Positions 11,137 through 26,400 are shown, counted from the first letter of the stretch. The stretch: DNA of 64,000 nt from Neocallimastix lanati (nom. inval.) (GCA_016946835.1 JACVTC010000022.1:1319001-1383000), one strand, 5' to 3'. Made by a program: numbers and translations. The notes: generated from the letters alone by a model not told the origin.

Positions 11137-12971
11137 TTATTTGTCAGCAAGAGCAGCAATAACAGCGGCACCAATACCAGAACCATCCTTACCTAATTGA
11201 AGAGAAACATTTTCAGAGAACATACCGAAAAGTTCGTGAAGAGCATCTCTCATTCTGTTGTCGAAGTGTGGGTAGTGTTCGTAGACAGAACCATCAATGG
11301 CAACAGTACAACCAGTGTCAACACGGTTCATCTTAGTAACAACAGCAGCAACACCACAAGCAGCAAGACGAGCAGCACGGATGGCAACAAGTTCACAGAT
11401 ACGACGAACAATACGACGGTCACGTGGAGCAACGTATGGGATCTTTAAGATTTCTTGAAGAACCATCTTAGTATCAGTTAATTCAGCAGTATGATCTCTT
11501 TCAATACGAGACATGTAAGCAGTTTCGAATTTTCCTGGAGTATCCATTTCAGAAGAACTCATACCACCGAAAAGAATCTTTCTTTCAATGAGATCCTTAC
11601 AAACTAAACGAACAATTTCACCAAGGTACATACCAGAGATCATCTTTTCATAGGTTTGCTTACCTGGGTTAGTAGATTGTTTATCTTGTTGTTCATCATA
11701 CTTAGTCCATGGAAGAACCTTTCTTTCGTTATCGAATGCTCCCCATTCAGAGTTAATAATCATTTCGTTTGACTTGATTGGACCACCAGTCCACTTTGGA
11801 ATAGCATCAGCAGATTCAACGTAAGCAGCATTTGTACCAGTACCAAGAATAACACCAACACATGTACCTGGGTCAACGTAAGCGTGAGACATAAGAGTAC
11901 CAACAGTATCGTTAACTAAAGCAACAACGTTAACCTTTAATTGCTTACGAGTTAAAGCTTCAGATAAAAGAGTAACAACATCCTTACCAATAGAGTTAGC
12001 ACAGTTGAAACCCTTGTTCCATAATAAGATAGTACCCTTGTTTAAGGCAGTTTGTTGAACTGGGAAAGAGAAAGTGAAACCAAGGTTAATATCCTTTTCA
12101 GTGTTAATGTTGTATTCCTTAATGAAAATAGCAATAGATTCAGCTAAGAAATCGAAAAGAACAGATTGATCGGCAGTCTTAGCTGAATCTGGAATAGTGA
12201 ACTTCTTGGCTCTAAGTCTGACCTTAGATTGACCTTCTAAGTTAATTTCACAAACACGGAAATTAGTACCTCCAAGATCAAGAGCAAGGTAAGTACCTAC
12301 TTCCTTACCAGTTGGACGGTTAGTAACAAAAGAAGGAATCATCTTTAAAGTGCAGTCATCACTTTCAAGACCCTTTTCCATTTCCTTAACGAAAACCTTG
12401 CAAATTTCACGTAATCTCTACATAATTTTTAAATAAATATAAATAAATAAACATATTTAATATTATTTATTAAATAAATTATCTTTTTTTCTTTACTTTA
12501 ATTTATCTTTAAAAATATTTTATTTTATATTCTACTTATTTCAATAAAAATACACTCCAAAATTACTTTATTATATTCATTTATAATTTTTTTATTAATT
12601 TTTTATAGCATATACTTCTCATTTAATAATTAAATATAATATTAATATTTGTTTATTTTTCACATTTTTATTTTTATCCTCAAATAATAATTATTTCATT
12701 AATTATTTATTTATTATTTTCAAAATAAACATAACTTTTTTTTAATATTAACTATTTGTTTATTTTCAAATAATTTCTATTTAGCTAATATAATAATATA
12801 TAAATAAAACAAAATATGTTTATTTACTTGTGGACTGAGGATGAAAATGTCTTCAAGTTCAGCGTAAACAGTGCTTTCATCAATTTCTCTGTAAGTATAT
12901 TTACCAGTCATTTGAGAGGTATTTTGGTGAAGAATTTCACGAAGAGCGTTAATATCGAAAGACTTTTCCAT
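11137..12971 (-). CDS. Hexokinase (two exons)
   Basis: This enzyme phosphorylates glucose and related hexoses with ATP in the cytosol, the first step of glycolysis. Exon 1 is 12828-12971 and exon 2 is 11137-12417. The intron 12418-12827 (410 bp) starts GTAAAT, ends TAG and lies in phase 0, giving 474 residues, the normal length for a fungal hexokinase. After splicing, exon 1 (ending FILSPQ) continues with RLREICKVFVKEMEKGL, the usual N-terminal helix. Visible motifs are the phosphate-1 loop LDLGGTNFRV, the sugar-binding stretch FTFSFPVQQ, the catalytic Asp in LVNDTVGTL, the GTGTNAAY loop, NSEWGAF and the adenosine-side VAIDGSVYEH. All key residues are present. The exons are much less AT-rich than their surroundings and use a narrow codon set, as expected of a highly expressed gene. 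Confidence 0.95.
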
Positions 12972-14342
12972 TTTAAATTAAAAGTATAATTAAAATTCCT
13001 ATTAAAAAATTAATTATAATAAAAATTTGAAAATTTTTTAAATAATAATAATTATATTTAAAAAAAAGTTACAAGGTTTGTTGAAGAAAAAAGAAATAAA
13101 ATAAGAGAAATCCGTTTTCTTTTATATATTTTTTTTTTTCTATTCTTTACTTCATAATTGTTTACATTTATTAGGAAATACAATTAATATTATTTTATTA
13201 TATTAATATTAATAGAATTTATATATTTAATATAAATACAATCAATATAATTTTAAGATTAGAATTTTATTTAATAAATATATTAGTTATATAACTTATA
13301 ATTTAATTTATATTATATTTTATAGTATATATTATTGTTTTTTTATATAGTACAATATATTGTTTATTTACATGGTAAAATAATACATGTAGTTCTATTT
13401 ATTTTCCTAAATATTAATATATTCATTTATATGTATGAATAAAATATTATAAATTAATAATTAATTTATATAATTTAATAAAAAAAAATTTTTTTTTCTA
13501 TTTGTTACAAATTCTATGCTATTAATCTTCTTTAATCCATTTTATAATATTTAGAATTTAGAATTATTAAATTAAATAAATAAATAACAGAAAATTTACT
13601 TAAATATATTTTATATTCATTTACTTTCTTTATTTATTGAAAAATTATTCATTTATTTATTTTTACTAATAAAATTAATAGCATACTTTCACTTTTTTAA
13701 AAAAAATAAGTTATTTAATATAATTGACAATTTATATATTTATATCTATATAAGTCCTTATATATTTCTTCCAATAATTTATAAAATACTTTTATGTATT
13801 TATTAATACTATTATTTTATACAAAATAGTTTGAAAATTTTAGCTCGGCATTACTAAAAATAAATGACAACATCCAATAATGAATGGCTATTCTACTTTC
13901 TATCCATCTTCCCCTTTAAAAAAAAATTATACATATATATATATATAAAATAATTAAGTTCAAACATTAAAAATTAGCATAAAATATAAAATTAAATGAA
14001 TTTTCTATTTAGTTTTTGTTCATTTCTACCATATATATATAATAATATATGCAAAATATTGAAAATTAATATTTATTGAATATAATCTATTTATCGAGCG
14101 GATATATTAATAATATATTTTTAAAAATAATAGTTTTAATCATCGAATCAAAAATAAAAAGAGTAATGGAAATTTTTTTTAATTAATTAAATATATTTTT
14201 AATATAATCATCCATAAATTCTAAATACAATAATTTAATTAATTTTATGGAAAAATTCATATAATAGAAAATAAACTCTACTATATTAACCATATATATA
14301 TAAATGTTTTATGTAATAATGTATTAATATTTATAAATTAAA

Positions 14343-14727
14343 AAGAAATATAAAATATAAAATATAAAATATAAAATATAAAATATAAAATATAAAATAT
14401 AAAATATAAAATATAAAATATAAAATATAAAATATAAAATATAAAATATAAAATATAAAATATAAAATATAAAATATAAAATATAAAATATAAAATATAA
14501 AATATAAAATATAAAATATAAAATATAAAATATAAAATATAAAATATAAAATATAAAATATAAAATATAAAATATAAAATATAAAATATAAAATATAAAA
14601 TATAAAATATAAAATATAAAATATAAAATATAAAATATAAAATATAAAATATAAAATATAAAATATAAAATATAAAATATTAAATATAAAATATAAAATA
14701 TAAAATATAAAATATAAAATATAAGTA
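14343..14727. repeat. Heptamer satellite (ATAAAAT)n, about 54 copies
   Basis: The plus strand repeats the 7-mer ATAAAAT with almost no variation. One variant unit (ATATTAAAT) lies near 14687. The minus-strand frame over it encodes only YILYFIF repeats. Near-perfect copies point to recent replication slippage or unequal exchange. Confidence 0.95.
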
Positions 14728-15912
14728 AAAAAAAAAAATAAAAAATAAAAAAAACGCCGAATATCTTTCGAAATAAAATTAAAAAAAAATTGGATATTTT
14801 TGTTGTAAATATACAAATTAAAAATAAATAGAATGCTTTTTTTTTTTTGAAAAAAAAAAAAAAAAACTACGATATTTATTCATATTATATTTCTTTAAAC
14901 TTTTTTTTTCATAAAGAAACATTTATTATTAAATTTATTATTATCATTATACTATTTTAACAATTATTTAATGCTCTAATTATTATGATTATTTTAATTA
15001 ATAAATTAGTTATTCATCTATTTATTTATTTACACTAAAAATATATTAAAGAGTACTTTTTATTAATCTTTTATAATTGCAATTTTTAGCATTGTTATAA
15101 CATTAAATTTTAAATATACATATAATCTAATATACTATATGATAACCTTGTATACAGTATTTATATATAGTTAAAAGAAACATTTAAATTGAATAGCATT
15201 ATATTAAACCAATGGACCTCAAATTGAAGATAAAAATATTAATAAAAACCATTATGAGAGACTAATACATAATATATACATGTATTTATATAAAATATAA
15301 TATATAATGAACTAAAACAATAATATTGTTTAAAGGTATATTTTTTATTTTATTATAAGAATTACCTCTATTTATTAATATTGTTATATCATCATTTCAA
15401 TTATTTTAGCTTAACGAAAAGGGAAAGATTTTTGCAATTATTTTTTTAATCTTAGGTTTTTTTTCTTTTAATTAACATAAACACAAATATAAAAAGTGAA
15501 AAATTAGTATCATTATGTTAATTGATAATCTATTATATTATAATTTATATTTTATTATGTTTTATATTTAAAATATATAAAACGAATATATTTATATTAT
15601 TATTATATAATTAAATAGGTTTGATTTTAATAAATGTTAATTAATTTATATATTTATTAATCTTAATATTATTTATTTTATATTGCTACTCCATAGAATA
15701 CAAATTGGAAATATTTTATATTAAATCTGAAATTTTATAATATATTTTAGATTGATGATATATTAAATACCATTTTTATTTCTATTTCGTATAACGATAA
15801 AAAAGTCTTATAAAATAATACTTTTCTAGAATGATTGGATAATTCATTTAATAGTATATGTTTTGTTAATGATTAAATTATTTAGAGTTGTACAAAATAA
15901 TTTTATAATAAA

Positions 15913-16160
15913 ATATTTATTACTTATTATTTATTATTTATTATTTATTATTTATTATTTATTATTTATTATTTATTATTTATTATTATTATTATTATTT
16001 ATTATTTATTATTTATTATTTATTATTTATTATTTATTATTTATTATTTATTATTTATTATTTATTATTTATTATTTATTATTTATTATTTATTATTTAT
16101 TATTTATTATTTATTATTTATTATTTATTATTTATTATTTATTATTTATTATTTTTTATT
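15913..16160. repeat. Heptamer satellite (TTATTAT)n, about 34 copies
   Basis: The plus strand repeats TTATTAT with one 3-bp phase slip near 15984-15996. A looser TTA/TTTA region continues to about 16390. It is a different 7-mer from the array at 14343-14727. Confidence 0.95.
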
Positions 16161-18114
16161 ATTTTAATTATTTATTAATAAATACACTTTTTATTATTTA
16201 ACTATTTATTAATATTTATTATTTATTATTTATTATTTAATTATTTAATTATTTAATTATTTAATATTTATTCATTGACTTATTTATTATTTATTATTTA
16301 TCATTTATTATTTATTTATTATATATTATATATTATTTATTATTTATTTATTATTTTTTATTTATTATTTATTATTTATCTATTATTTAAACAATAATCC
16401 CATAATTTAATAACCGATAAATATTTCAAGGAATATTTCCAAAGTTTTATAAAAATAAAAAAATTGTAATTTTAGTAATTACAATTTTTATTATTATCAT
16501 TAACTTGAATTATTAATTTTAAAGTTATAGAAGTGAAATGGTTAAATAATTAAATTAAAGATAAATATTATTATTTTACTCATATTTAACACCATATTTT
16601 TATATATTTTTCCCTTTATTTAAAAAAAAAAAAAATTTAAATAACATTGAATACCACTATACAAAAATAAAAATAAAAAATAATTATTACATAGCTTAAA
16701 TAGTTTATAATTCCATGTTTGATAAATTATAAATCTTATTTATTTTTATATTCAATGAATTTTTCTTTGAAATTGATTTTTTGTAATAAAGTTTAATATT
16801 ACTTTATATGGTTAATTATTAAATTTTATATTAAAAGTTATGTCATAATTAAAGAAATAATTATTGATCATTTTTTTAATATACTAAAATAATTGAATCA
16901 CATGAATTTAACAAATATATTTCTAATTATTAATATTATTATAATATATATTTATAAACTTTATATAAAATAATTTTTAAAATAATAAGATTTCTATTAC
17001 TAGAAAAACTGGTAGTTTCAGAAAAAATATTAATATAATTATTATGAATAGTGGATTTAAATGTTATTTATTGTTATTTTTATATATATTTATTATTTAT
17101 TATTTATTTTATATATATTAATTGAAAATTTTTTAATGAAAAAATACTAAATAATTACATAAATTAACACTTTTAGTTACATTAACCATAATATTTTATA
17201 TAAAATCAACTTTTTTTTTTTTTTAAAAAAATATGAGACAGAAATAATTTCAAAGTTATAACATAAAGATTTTGTTTTGAACGTATAAATAGAAAATTTA
17301 AATATATTATTTATTATTTAAAATATTACTTTATATACTTTTATATCAGTAGACTTATCTATGCAAATAAATCTTTTTCCTACTATTATAGCATACCAAT
17401 TTGAACCTAATAATTTTTATTTAAAATTTTATAAATAAAATAAATAGTAATATTATGGATTTAGAGTTTAGGATAAATAATATAAGTATATTCTTTCAAT
17501 ATTTCGAAATGTAAAAAATGTAAATGTGAATAGTCTTTATTAAAAATTAATATTATTTCTTTATTTAATAAAAATGATGTACAAATAATCACAAAATAAA
17601 AATAAAAACATATTAATTTTTAATTATATAAAATTTAAAGTAAAGATTTATATTAATATCTATATTTCTACTATTTTAAATTATCAATACATTATATCTT
17701 TAAATATAATTGTTTTTGTATTGCTTTTAATAATAGTAATAATATTTATAATATAATATTAAAATATAAATATATATCATTAAAATTATTTTCCTTTAAA
17801 TATATTTAATATATTTAATTTCATTAAAAATATAATAAAATAATGAATAATAAGAGTATGCAAATTTAAATTTAAACTTTGACAATATATTTAATGTTTT
17901 AAAATTTTTATATATTTATTATTCATCATTTTATTTTATATTTTAAACTTTGATCATATATTAATGTTACACTAATCTCAAAGATTTATTGCAAAATTTA
18001 ATAAAAGTCATAGGGAATGTAAATTACGTTTAAAAAAAATTTTCAAAAAATTTAATATAAAATTTAAAACTAAATGAATCTAAGTTTATCAGTAATTTCT
18101 ATCAAATTAAGTTT

Positions 18115-18336
18115 TTCCAGTTTTTATCCTAGTGGCTGTAAATACTTGATAACTGAAATGAAACCAGTTATATAAAGCGGTGTATAGAAAATATCTTTCA
18201 TAGCCTTGTTTAAAGAGAGGTCAGCGTTGACTCCGAAACGGTATAGCAAATAATCCAATGAGAGTCTGATATGTTCAAAGGATATTGGAGGCCCTATTAT
18301 CCTCTCCTCTCTTTAATCCCAGTCTAAAAAAAAAAA
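18115..18336 (+). mobile_element. SINE-like short retroelement
   Basis: A 220-bp island of mixed base composition in AT-rich DNA, non-coding in all frames. It ends CCCAGTCTA followed by an A-tail (18326-18336), the same GTCTA-A end as the LINE copies. Its core at about 18222-18246 matches the element at 1-253 with about four mismatches in 24 bases. This is consistent with a SINE that uses the LINE's 3' end for retrotransposition. The 5' boundary is uncertain. Confidence 0.55.
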
Positions 18337-21300
18337 TCTATAAATTTTTTTATCTGTTTTAATAAAATATTTTATAATTTTTTTGAAAAACTTTTTAAGT
18401 ATTATACATATAATATTGAAAATAAAATCTAACAAGATTGTTTTATATATATATTATTCTTATCATTTATTTATTTAATTATATTTGAAATACATATAAT
18501 TCATATTTATATATATATAATTATTAATAAAAATGTAATATTAGTTTTTTATAATATATAATATGAACTTTATTAACAATAAACTTTTTTTTCTTTTTTT
18601 TTTTTATAAAAGATTATTTTCATTATTTTTTTACGGATTTTGTTAAGTGATTTTATTGTATTTTTTAAAATATTATAATAACAATAATTCCAAAAGAATA
18701 TTATTATTGTGTTGGTAATATATTATGTGAAATTTAGAAATTATAAATAATTAATAATCAATTATTTATTTATATATTTATTTATTTTACAAACTATTTA
18801 TTTAGAAATACACTAATTAATTATTTTTATATTTTTACTTATTTATTTATTTACTATTAATATTTTTTTCATTTATTTATTTACCAATTTATTAATATTT
18901 TATTTATTTATTAAATAATTTATTTATTAATATACATTTATTTATATTATTTATATATTCACTTATTATTTTATTAATTTATTATTTAGTTATATTTACT
19001 ACATTTTTTATTTATTAATTTATATATATATTTAATTATTCAAAATTTATTTATTTATTTATTTATAATTTAATAAATTGCTTATTTATTTACATTTTTA
19101 TAAATTATTTATTTATATATTTCTTTATACATTCTTATTTTGAATAAATACAGATAATTTTTAAATCAGTGAAATAAACTTATACTAATTAACAAATACA
19201 TAAATTAATTCTAAATTCTTTTTTCTTTTTTTTTTTTTTTTTTTATTACTGATTGAATTATCTTTTTCATTGTAATTTATGCTTTAAATTTAATAGTTAT
19301 AATCAATAATTAATGATATAAAATTATTATTAAGAATAAGCTATATATAATTTTTATTATTAATTAAAAAAAAAACTTACAATTTTAAGTAGATATTTTA
19401 TATTCATATCAATAGTTATTTTTATAAATGAAAAAAAATTATGTTTATTTGAATAATATAAAAAAATTATTTTTTACAATTTTTAAATATAATAAATATT
19501 TATTTTGATATTAAAAAATATTATTATTATTTTTGAATCTTTATATTTTTATTTAAAGTAACTATCATTAATATCAATAATAAAATTATATAAATTTAAA
19601 AAGTTTCATAATACATATATATATTACTATAAAATTTTATAAAATATTATATACATTGATTTCCTAAAAATTTAAAATGACCATTTCAGTATATGGAGCT
19701 TATCTTCAGAATTATAAATATTAATAATAATTATCAATTAATATAGTTTAAAAACAATGAAAAAATTACCTTACAATTATAAATTATAAGTTCATAAGAA
19801 ATTTTTTACTAAAGTGTTAAAAATTATAAATATTCTTGAATTATTAAAGTTTTATTTTTTGTATTTATTAATATTAATTATATATATTATAAAAAATAAA
19901 TAAGTTAATATAAAATTAATAAAACATTATATACTTTGATATACTATAAATTTAGAATATCCAGTATACTTCAGTATATGGAGCTTTTTTTAATAACATA
20001 AAATATCCAATATTTAATAATTTTAAAATGTAGTAATTGAAAATTGAGACGATATTTAATTAAAATATTTTTTCAAAATATAAAATTTTAAAAATTATTC
20101 TTCGTTATTAATTTGGTGGGCACTTTATATATATATATAAATTCAAACCTTATTTCATAATAAAAAATAAAATTTTTTTTCTCCATTTTTTTCTATTAAA
20201 AGTTTGTGATGAAATAATTTATTTTAAATTATATCTTCTTACTGTTGTTGTCTTTTTTGAACATCTCATTATTAAGAAAATATATAAATATATATAAATA
20301 ATTTACAATATTTTTATGAACATCTAAATTACATATATAAATATATATATATATTTTTTCTGGTTGTTTATAAATAAATATTTTAAAATTTATCATTTTA
20401 ATAATTTTCAAAGATGTATTTAATATATATATAAATATATATTTTAAATATATATAATGTAATTAGTTAATAATACTTTATACATGACTTTTTAATTTTC
20501 ACCTTTTTTTTTTTATGCTTTATTGATTTATTTTCTTGGTTTTTATTAATTTAGATTACATTTTTTTTTTTTTTTTAGCTTTTAGCTTTTACGCATAAAA
20601 ATTGACTTTTATTACAAATAATTCATTATTAACATCAGTCATATTGTTACCATTATATTATCGAAATTAGTAGAATTTTTCTATTATAATTATAATTAGT
20701 ATGAATAAATATATATTATTAGTTTTTAATAATAAATTTATATTATATATTTAAATTTTTATCATTTCTCTAAAATAATTGATACAACAATGAATATAAT
20801 CTCTCTCTTTTTTTTTTTTTTTTTCTAAATTATATCATATCTATTGATTAATATTAACAAAACAATAATTTAATTTTTTTTTTATAAATAACAAAATAAT
20901 AATAATAATATATAAATAGAAATAATATTTAATAATAATAATAATAATATATAATTAATAACAATAGTAATTAATGTTGAATATATTTTTTTACTCTTTA
21001 TTAGTCATTGATATATTTTATTATTAAATTAACAATAATATAAAAATTTTAGATGACAGTCAGTAATAATTTATAATATGTAATATCAATAATAAAAAAT
21101 AATATTTATAAATAAAAGGTATTTTATTTTTTTTAATAAATTATTTGTTAAATATCCTTTGTTCTTTTTTTTTTTTTATCACTCTAATGATCTTTCAAAA
21201 ACTGATTTTAATAAAAGATTTATATGTAATATATTCCTTTATTCTTTATAATTTTATTATTAAAATATCATATTATTGCTATTATTATTATTATTATTAT

Positions 21301-22476
21301 ATAGTAAAAATAATAACACTTTCATTTTAAATATTATGTTGAATGAATTGAATTTTTAAATTTATATCTTTATTTTATAATGAAAAATAATGAAAATATA
21401 AAATTATTAATGATAAATTTATATTATAATTTTTTTTTATTTAAAATGATATAGACAAAATCAATAATAAATACAAAGTCCACTTATATCTCATATTCTT
21501 ATTTTTTGATTGTTTGTCTACTTGATTTATTTTGTTACAATAAATTTTTTCAATAATTTTATTTTCATAATATATTCATTTAATTTTAATAAGTTAAAAT
21601 CAAATTTTAATTGAATGTTACACAAATTATTTATTAAATGAAATTAATAAAAGTTAAAGTTTAATTTATTTTTTCAATAAAAGTATATTAAATACTAAAA
21701 AAGTAATCATTAATCATTTTTCATGACCATATTTACTTTTTAATTTGAATTCCATATTATAATATTAATATTATTAATAATATATATTTAATGTTTGTTT
21801 TATTATAAGAGATTAAGATCTTTTTATCAAATATTATAAAAATATTTATGTATTAATTAAAATTATAAAAATTATTTTTTTATTTTGAAATATAGACATA
21901 AATTTAAATATAAAATAAATTGAAATAAATATGTTATTAATATATTTTATTTAATTTAATATACTATAAACTTTTTAATTAATTTATTAATTTGAATATT
22001 TAAAACATAAAACAAATAAATTATTTATTTCAAATTAATTTTGCCTTAATATTTTAACTTAATATTATAAATATCAAGCTAATTTATAAATTAACATTAT
22101 CAATAACTACAATAATAATTAATAAAAATTAATTATTAAAATGGTAATTCAAAAAAAAATAAATGAATAAATTAATAATAAATAATAATAATAATAATAA
22201 TAATAATATATTAAAATGAAACTTTTTTATACTCTTTATTCTTTTAAAGTTTAAAAAAGAAAAATATATATATAAAAAAAACAAATACAATGCCTTATTA
22301 AAAATTCAAAATAAAATAAGATAAAAGGCATTAATATTAAATAAAATAAGAATTAAAACCAATCTAAAAAAATATAATATAATAAAATATAATTTATTAT
22401 AATAATAAAATGAAGAATTAAAATATTATTAAAAAAAAATAAAAGTTATATTAAATAATTGAAAATTTAATCAATC

Positions 22477-22521
<45 letters not shown>

Positions 22522-23476
22522 CAAATTACAAATTAATAAAATAATATAAGAAATTATTTTAAATTTCAATTATTTATTTTTTGATAATATTATAGTTATA
22601 ATTATAATTATTATTTAAAATTTGAAAAAATAATATTTATTAAATAATTCAATGAAATATATTAAATATAATAATCAATAGTTAAAACTATAATATTTTG
22701 TTAAAATATAGCAATAAAATAAAGTAAAAATTATCATGTTAAATTGAAATTAAAAAAAAAATACAAAACCAAAATAAATAAAGATTTTTTTTTTTTTTTA
22801 ATTATAGAAAAGAAAATTATATTTTACTGATAATTTGAGCAATAATATATATTTATATCCATTTACCAGTAAATAAAGTATATGTTTAAATAATTAAATA
22901 ATTTATTGTTTGAAAGAAAGTAAATAATTAATAAAATCACAAATAAAAAATATTTATAATATCGAATTATAATTTATATATAAAAAATAATAATATTATA
23001 TAATTCATATAAAAATAATTTATAAAGATAATTTAATTATAATTTTATATTATTTACATATTTAAATATTTAAATATTAAATATTTTCAGTTATAAGTAA
23101 CAATATTCAATATTCATATTCTTTTCTATATTAAAAAAAATAATAATAATAAAAACAACAAAAAAAAGAAAAAAAAAAAAAATAGAATAACTTTTTTTCA
23201 AAAGTTAAAATTAAAAATAATAACAAAACACTAATTAAAAAGTATTATTTGATTATATTATATAATTAAATAATAAATGAATTATTTATTTATTTAATAG
23301 GAAATGAACTAAACATTTATTTCCATTTTTTTTTTTTTTTTAATTTTCAATAAAACAAATAAATTTCAATTCACATTTTTATTTCTTTTATATATATATA
23401 GTATTGAAATTTTTAATAATAAAGTTTATCAATATTATTTAACTATATTTTTTTTTTTTTAAAAAAAAAAAAAAAA
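18337..23476. other. AT-rich intergenic DNA, no gene seen
   Basis: About 5 kb of nearly pure A/T. It holds a 38-base T-run near 22480-22517, ATT and AAT tracts near 20900, 21285 and 22186, and one diverged repeat pair (19630-19990). The open frames in it are short and low complexity. Confidence 0.75.
19630..19990. repeat. Diverged direct repeat of about 65 bp
   Basis: TTCAGTATATGGAGCTT at about 19685 recurs at about 19969. In both places it is preceded by a similar stretch (TATATAC.TTGAT followed by AAATTTA.AAT). The two copies lie about 280 bp apart and have diverged, so they may be remnants of an old duplication or of element ends. Confidence 0.45.
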
Positions 23477-26400
23477 ATGTTTTTATTAACAATATTTATA
23501 TTATTAAACAGTAATATTAAAAAAATTTATTCAAAGCCATTAAACGAAGATAACAATAATATTAATAAAACAATTGAAAATGGAGGAAATACCAATTTAA
23601 AAATATTCCTTATAGTTGTAACATTATTTATAATTGGTTCTGTTTTATATTATACAAAATCGTTATGGTGGGAATGGATTAAAAGTTTTTTGACCATAAG
23701 AAGGAGTAATGCATCAAAATCTTCAGACCCAGATATGGATATATCTGAACAAGATTTTGAGAATATTCAATTTGATAGTATAAACTTTTCAGAAGTTCAT
23801 GGTAATTCAATTCTCTCTATTGATATTACAAATTTATTTGAAAAATATTTAGATGATAGTAAAGATACAACAAATTCATCTTCAATTATTGAACTTGGAT
23901 CAATATCACAAAATAGTACACCAAAACCAAATAGTAAAACATTTATAAATATTAATAATACTAAATTTTCTCCAAATCTTGAAAATTACAATGCTTTTGA
24001 AGATGAATTGAATAACTTAAAAACACAAGAAATCACGAACTCTAAGATACCCAATGAGACTTCGTTTATCGAAAATTCAAGTTTCATTAATGGTAAATTA
24101 TACATATATATATATATTTAAATTGATAAACCTTTTTAATTTTAATAATTGAATATAATCGATATATATGCTTTATACATTTTGTGTTATATTAATTAAT
24201 TATTAATTTATTTGATTATTTGTTTATTAATCTATTTTTCTATTTATTTATTTTTATTATAATTATTTTAATTATTTTATTTAGCTGAATCCATTAATAT
24301 TTCTAAGAAAATTTTAGTAGGTATTAATAATATTGAAATTAATCCAAATATTAAAATTGAATCTTTAGAGAATAAAAATACCATAGAAAAAGAAAAATGT
24401 GAATCTATAAAAAGTAAAAAATCTGTATTAAGTAAAAAGAGTCATAAAAGTGAAAAGGATCAAAACAATGAAGAAGCCGTTGACGTAGATAATGAAAATG
24501 AATCTCTTGATAATTCTTATGTAAATGTTAATGATGAAAAAACATTAATTAATAAAAGTTTAAAACCTGCATCCTTAAATGGTTATTCGTCTATTCAAGA
24601 AATTAATTCTGAAAATAATCAAGAATTATGTAATATTCCAACCTCTCATAATGAAATAGAAAAAGCAGATAAAATTCACATTGTAACTCATACAGAAGAT
24701 GAAAAACCAGAATCACCCGTTACTAAAGATAAATTTACTACTTCTACTATAAATAATGATACCCATTCTTCTATAATTTCATCATCAAAAGATAATCAAC
24801 AAAATAAAAGTGATGAAGAACTTTCTATTAGTAGTTATGAAGAAAGTATATCAAATGTAGGTGCAAAAATTGATCCAATTGATACCAATGATGATTCAAT
24901 GAGTAGTCTTGATATAGGTGAAGTTAACAGCATACAGGACGAGGAAGATTCTATTGATTATGTATCTGAGGATCATTATGAATCGAATCCTCAAAGTCAA
25001 ACTTTTATAATTTTAAAAAATAATAAGCCAATAGGGGATATTGAATTAATTATTACACCATCTTCAGATGGCACTAAAGAATCATCTAAAATAATCGATG
25101 AACACATTGCCAAAGTTGAAATTATTGAAAACAAAACTAATATTATTGATAAAAACCGAATCCCTTCTGCTGAATATATTAAACCAATAACTAAAATTGA
25201 AAGTATTGAAAATATTGAAAACAAAACTGATGTTAAAATTGAGGAAACTGAAAAATCATCTTCTGAAATCATTGAACCAATAACTAAAGTTGAAAGTATT
25301 GAAAATATTGGAAACAAAACTGAAGTTAAAATTGAGGAAATCGAAAAACCATCTTCCAAAGTCATTGAACCAATAACTAATTTTGAAAATATTGAGAATG
25401 ATGTTAAAGTTGAGGAAATTGAAGAATCAACTACTGAATCCATTGAACAATTAGATGAAATTGAAAATATTGAAAACAAAATTGATGTTCAAGTTGAGGA
25501 AATTGAAGAATCAACTACTGAATCCATTGAACAATTAGATGAAATTGAAAATATTGAAAACAAAATTGATGTTCAAGTTGAGGAAACTAAAAAACCATCT
25601 TCTGAGATCATTGAATCAGTAGCTGATGATGAAAATATTGAAAATAAAATAGTTGCTAAGGTTGAAGAAAGTGAAAAATCATCACATGAAATCATTGAAC
25701 CAGTGACTGAAATTGAAAATGTTGAAAACAAAACTGATGTAAAAGTTGAGGAAACTGAAAAACCAACTACTGAATCTATTGAACAATTAGATGAAGTTGA
25801 AAATATTGAAAACAAAATTGATGTTCAAGTTGAGGAAACTAAAAAACCATCTTCTGAGATCATTGAATCAGTAGCTGATGTTGAAAATATTGAAAGCAAA
25901 ATAGATATTAAGGTTGAGGAAAGTAGAAAATCATCACATGAAATCATTGAACCAGTGACTGAAATTGAAAATGTTGAAAACAAAACTGATGTAAAAGTTG
26001 AGGAAACTGAAAAACCAACTACTGAATCTATTGAACAATTAGATGAAGTTGAAAATATTGAAAACAAAATTGATGTTCAAGTTGAGGAAACTAAAAAACC
26101 ATCTTCTGAGATCATTGAATCAGTAGCTGATGTTGAAAATATTGAAAGCAAAATAGATATTAAGGTTGAGGAAAGTAGAAAATCATCACATGAAATCATT
26201 GAGTCAGTGACTGAAATTGAAAATGTTGAAAACAAAACTGATGTAAAAGTTGAGGAAACTGAAAAACCAACTACTGAATCTATTGAACAATTAGATGAAG
26301 TTGAAAATATTGAAAACAAAGTTGATGTTCAAGTTGAGGAAACTAAAAAACCATCTTCTGAGATCATTGAATCAGTAGCTGATGTTGAAAATATTGAAAG

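Larger units (their letters stand above)
12972..18114. other. Long AT-rich intergenic region with two heptamer satellites
   Basis: No gene is recognised. The hexokinase promoter should lie in its first part. The main structure is the two 7-bp repeat arrays at 14343-14727 and 15913-16160. Open frames over these arrays are repeat artefacts. Confidence 0.7.

Noticed and set aside
13840-13925. Third SINE-like island ending in an A-run
   Set aside because: It is slightly less AT-rich, but it lacks the GTCTA end and the conserved core of the other two.
14331-14816. 161-codon frame (YILYFIF repeats) and the similar frame at 15863-16201
   Set aside because: Both simply translate heptamer satellites. 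A 7-bp unit is read as 7 residues per 21 bp without stops.
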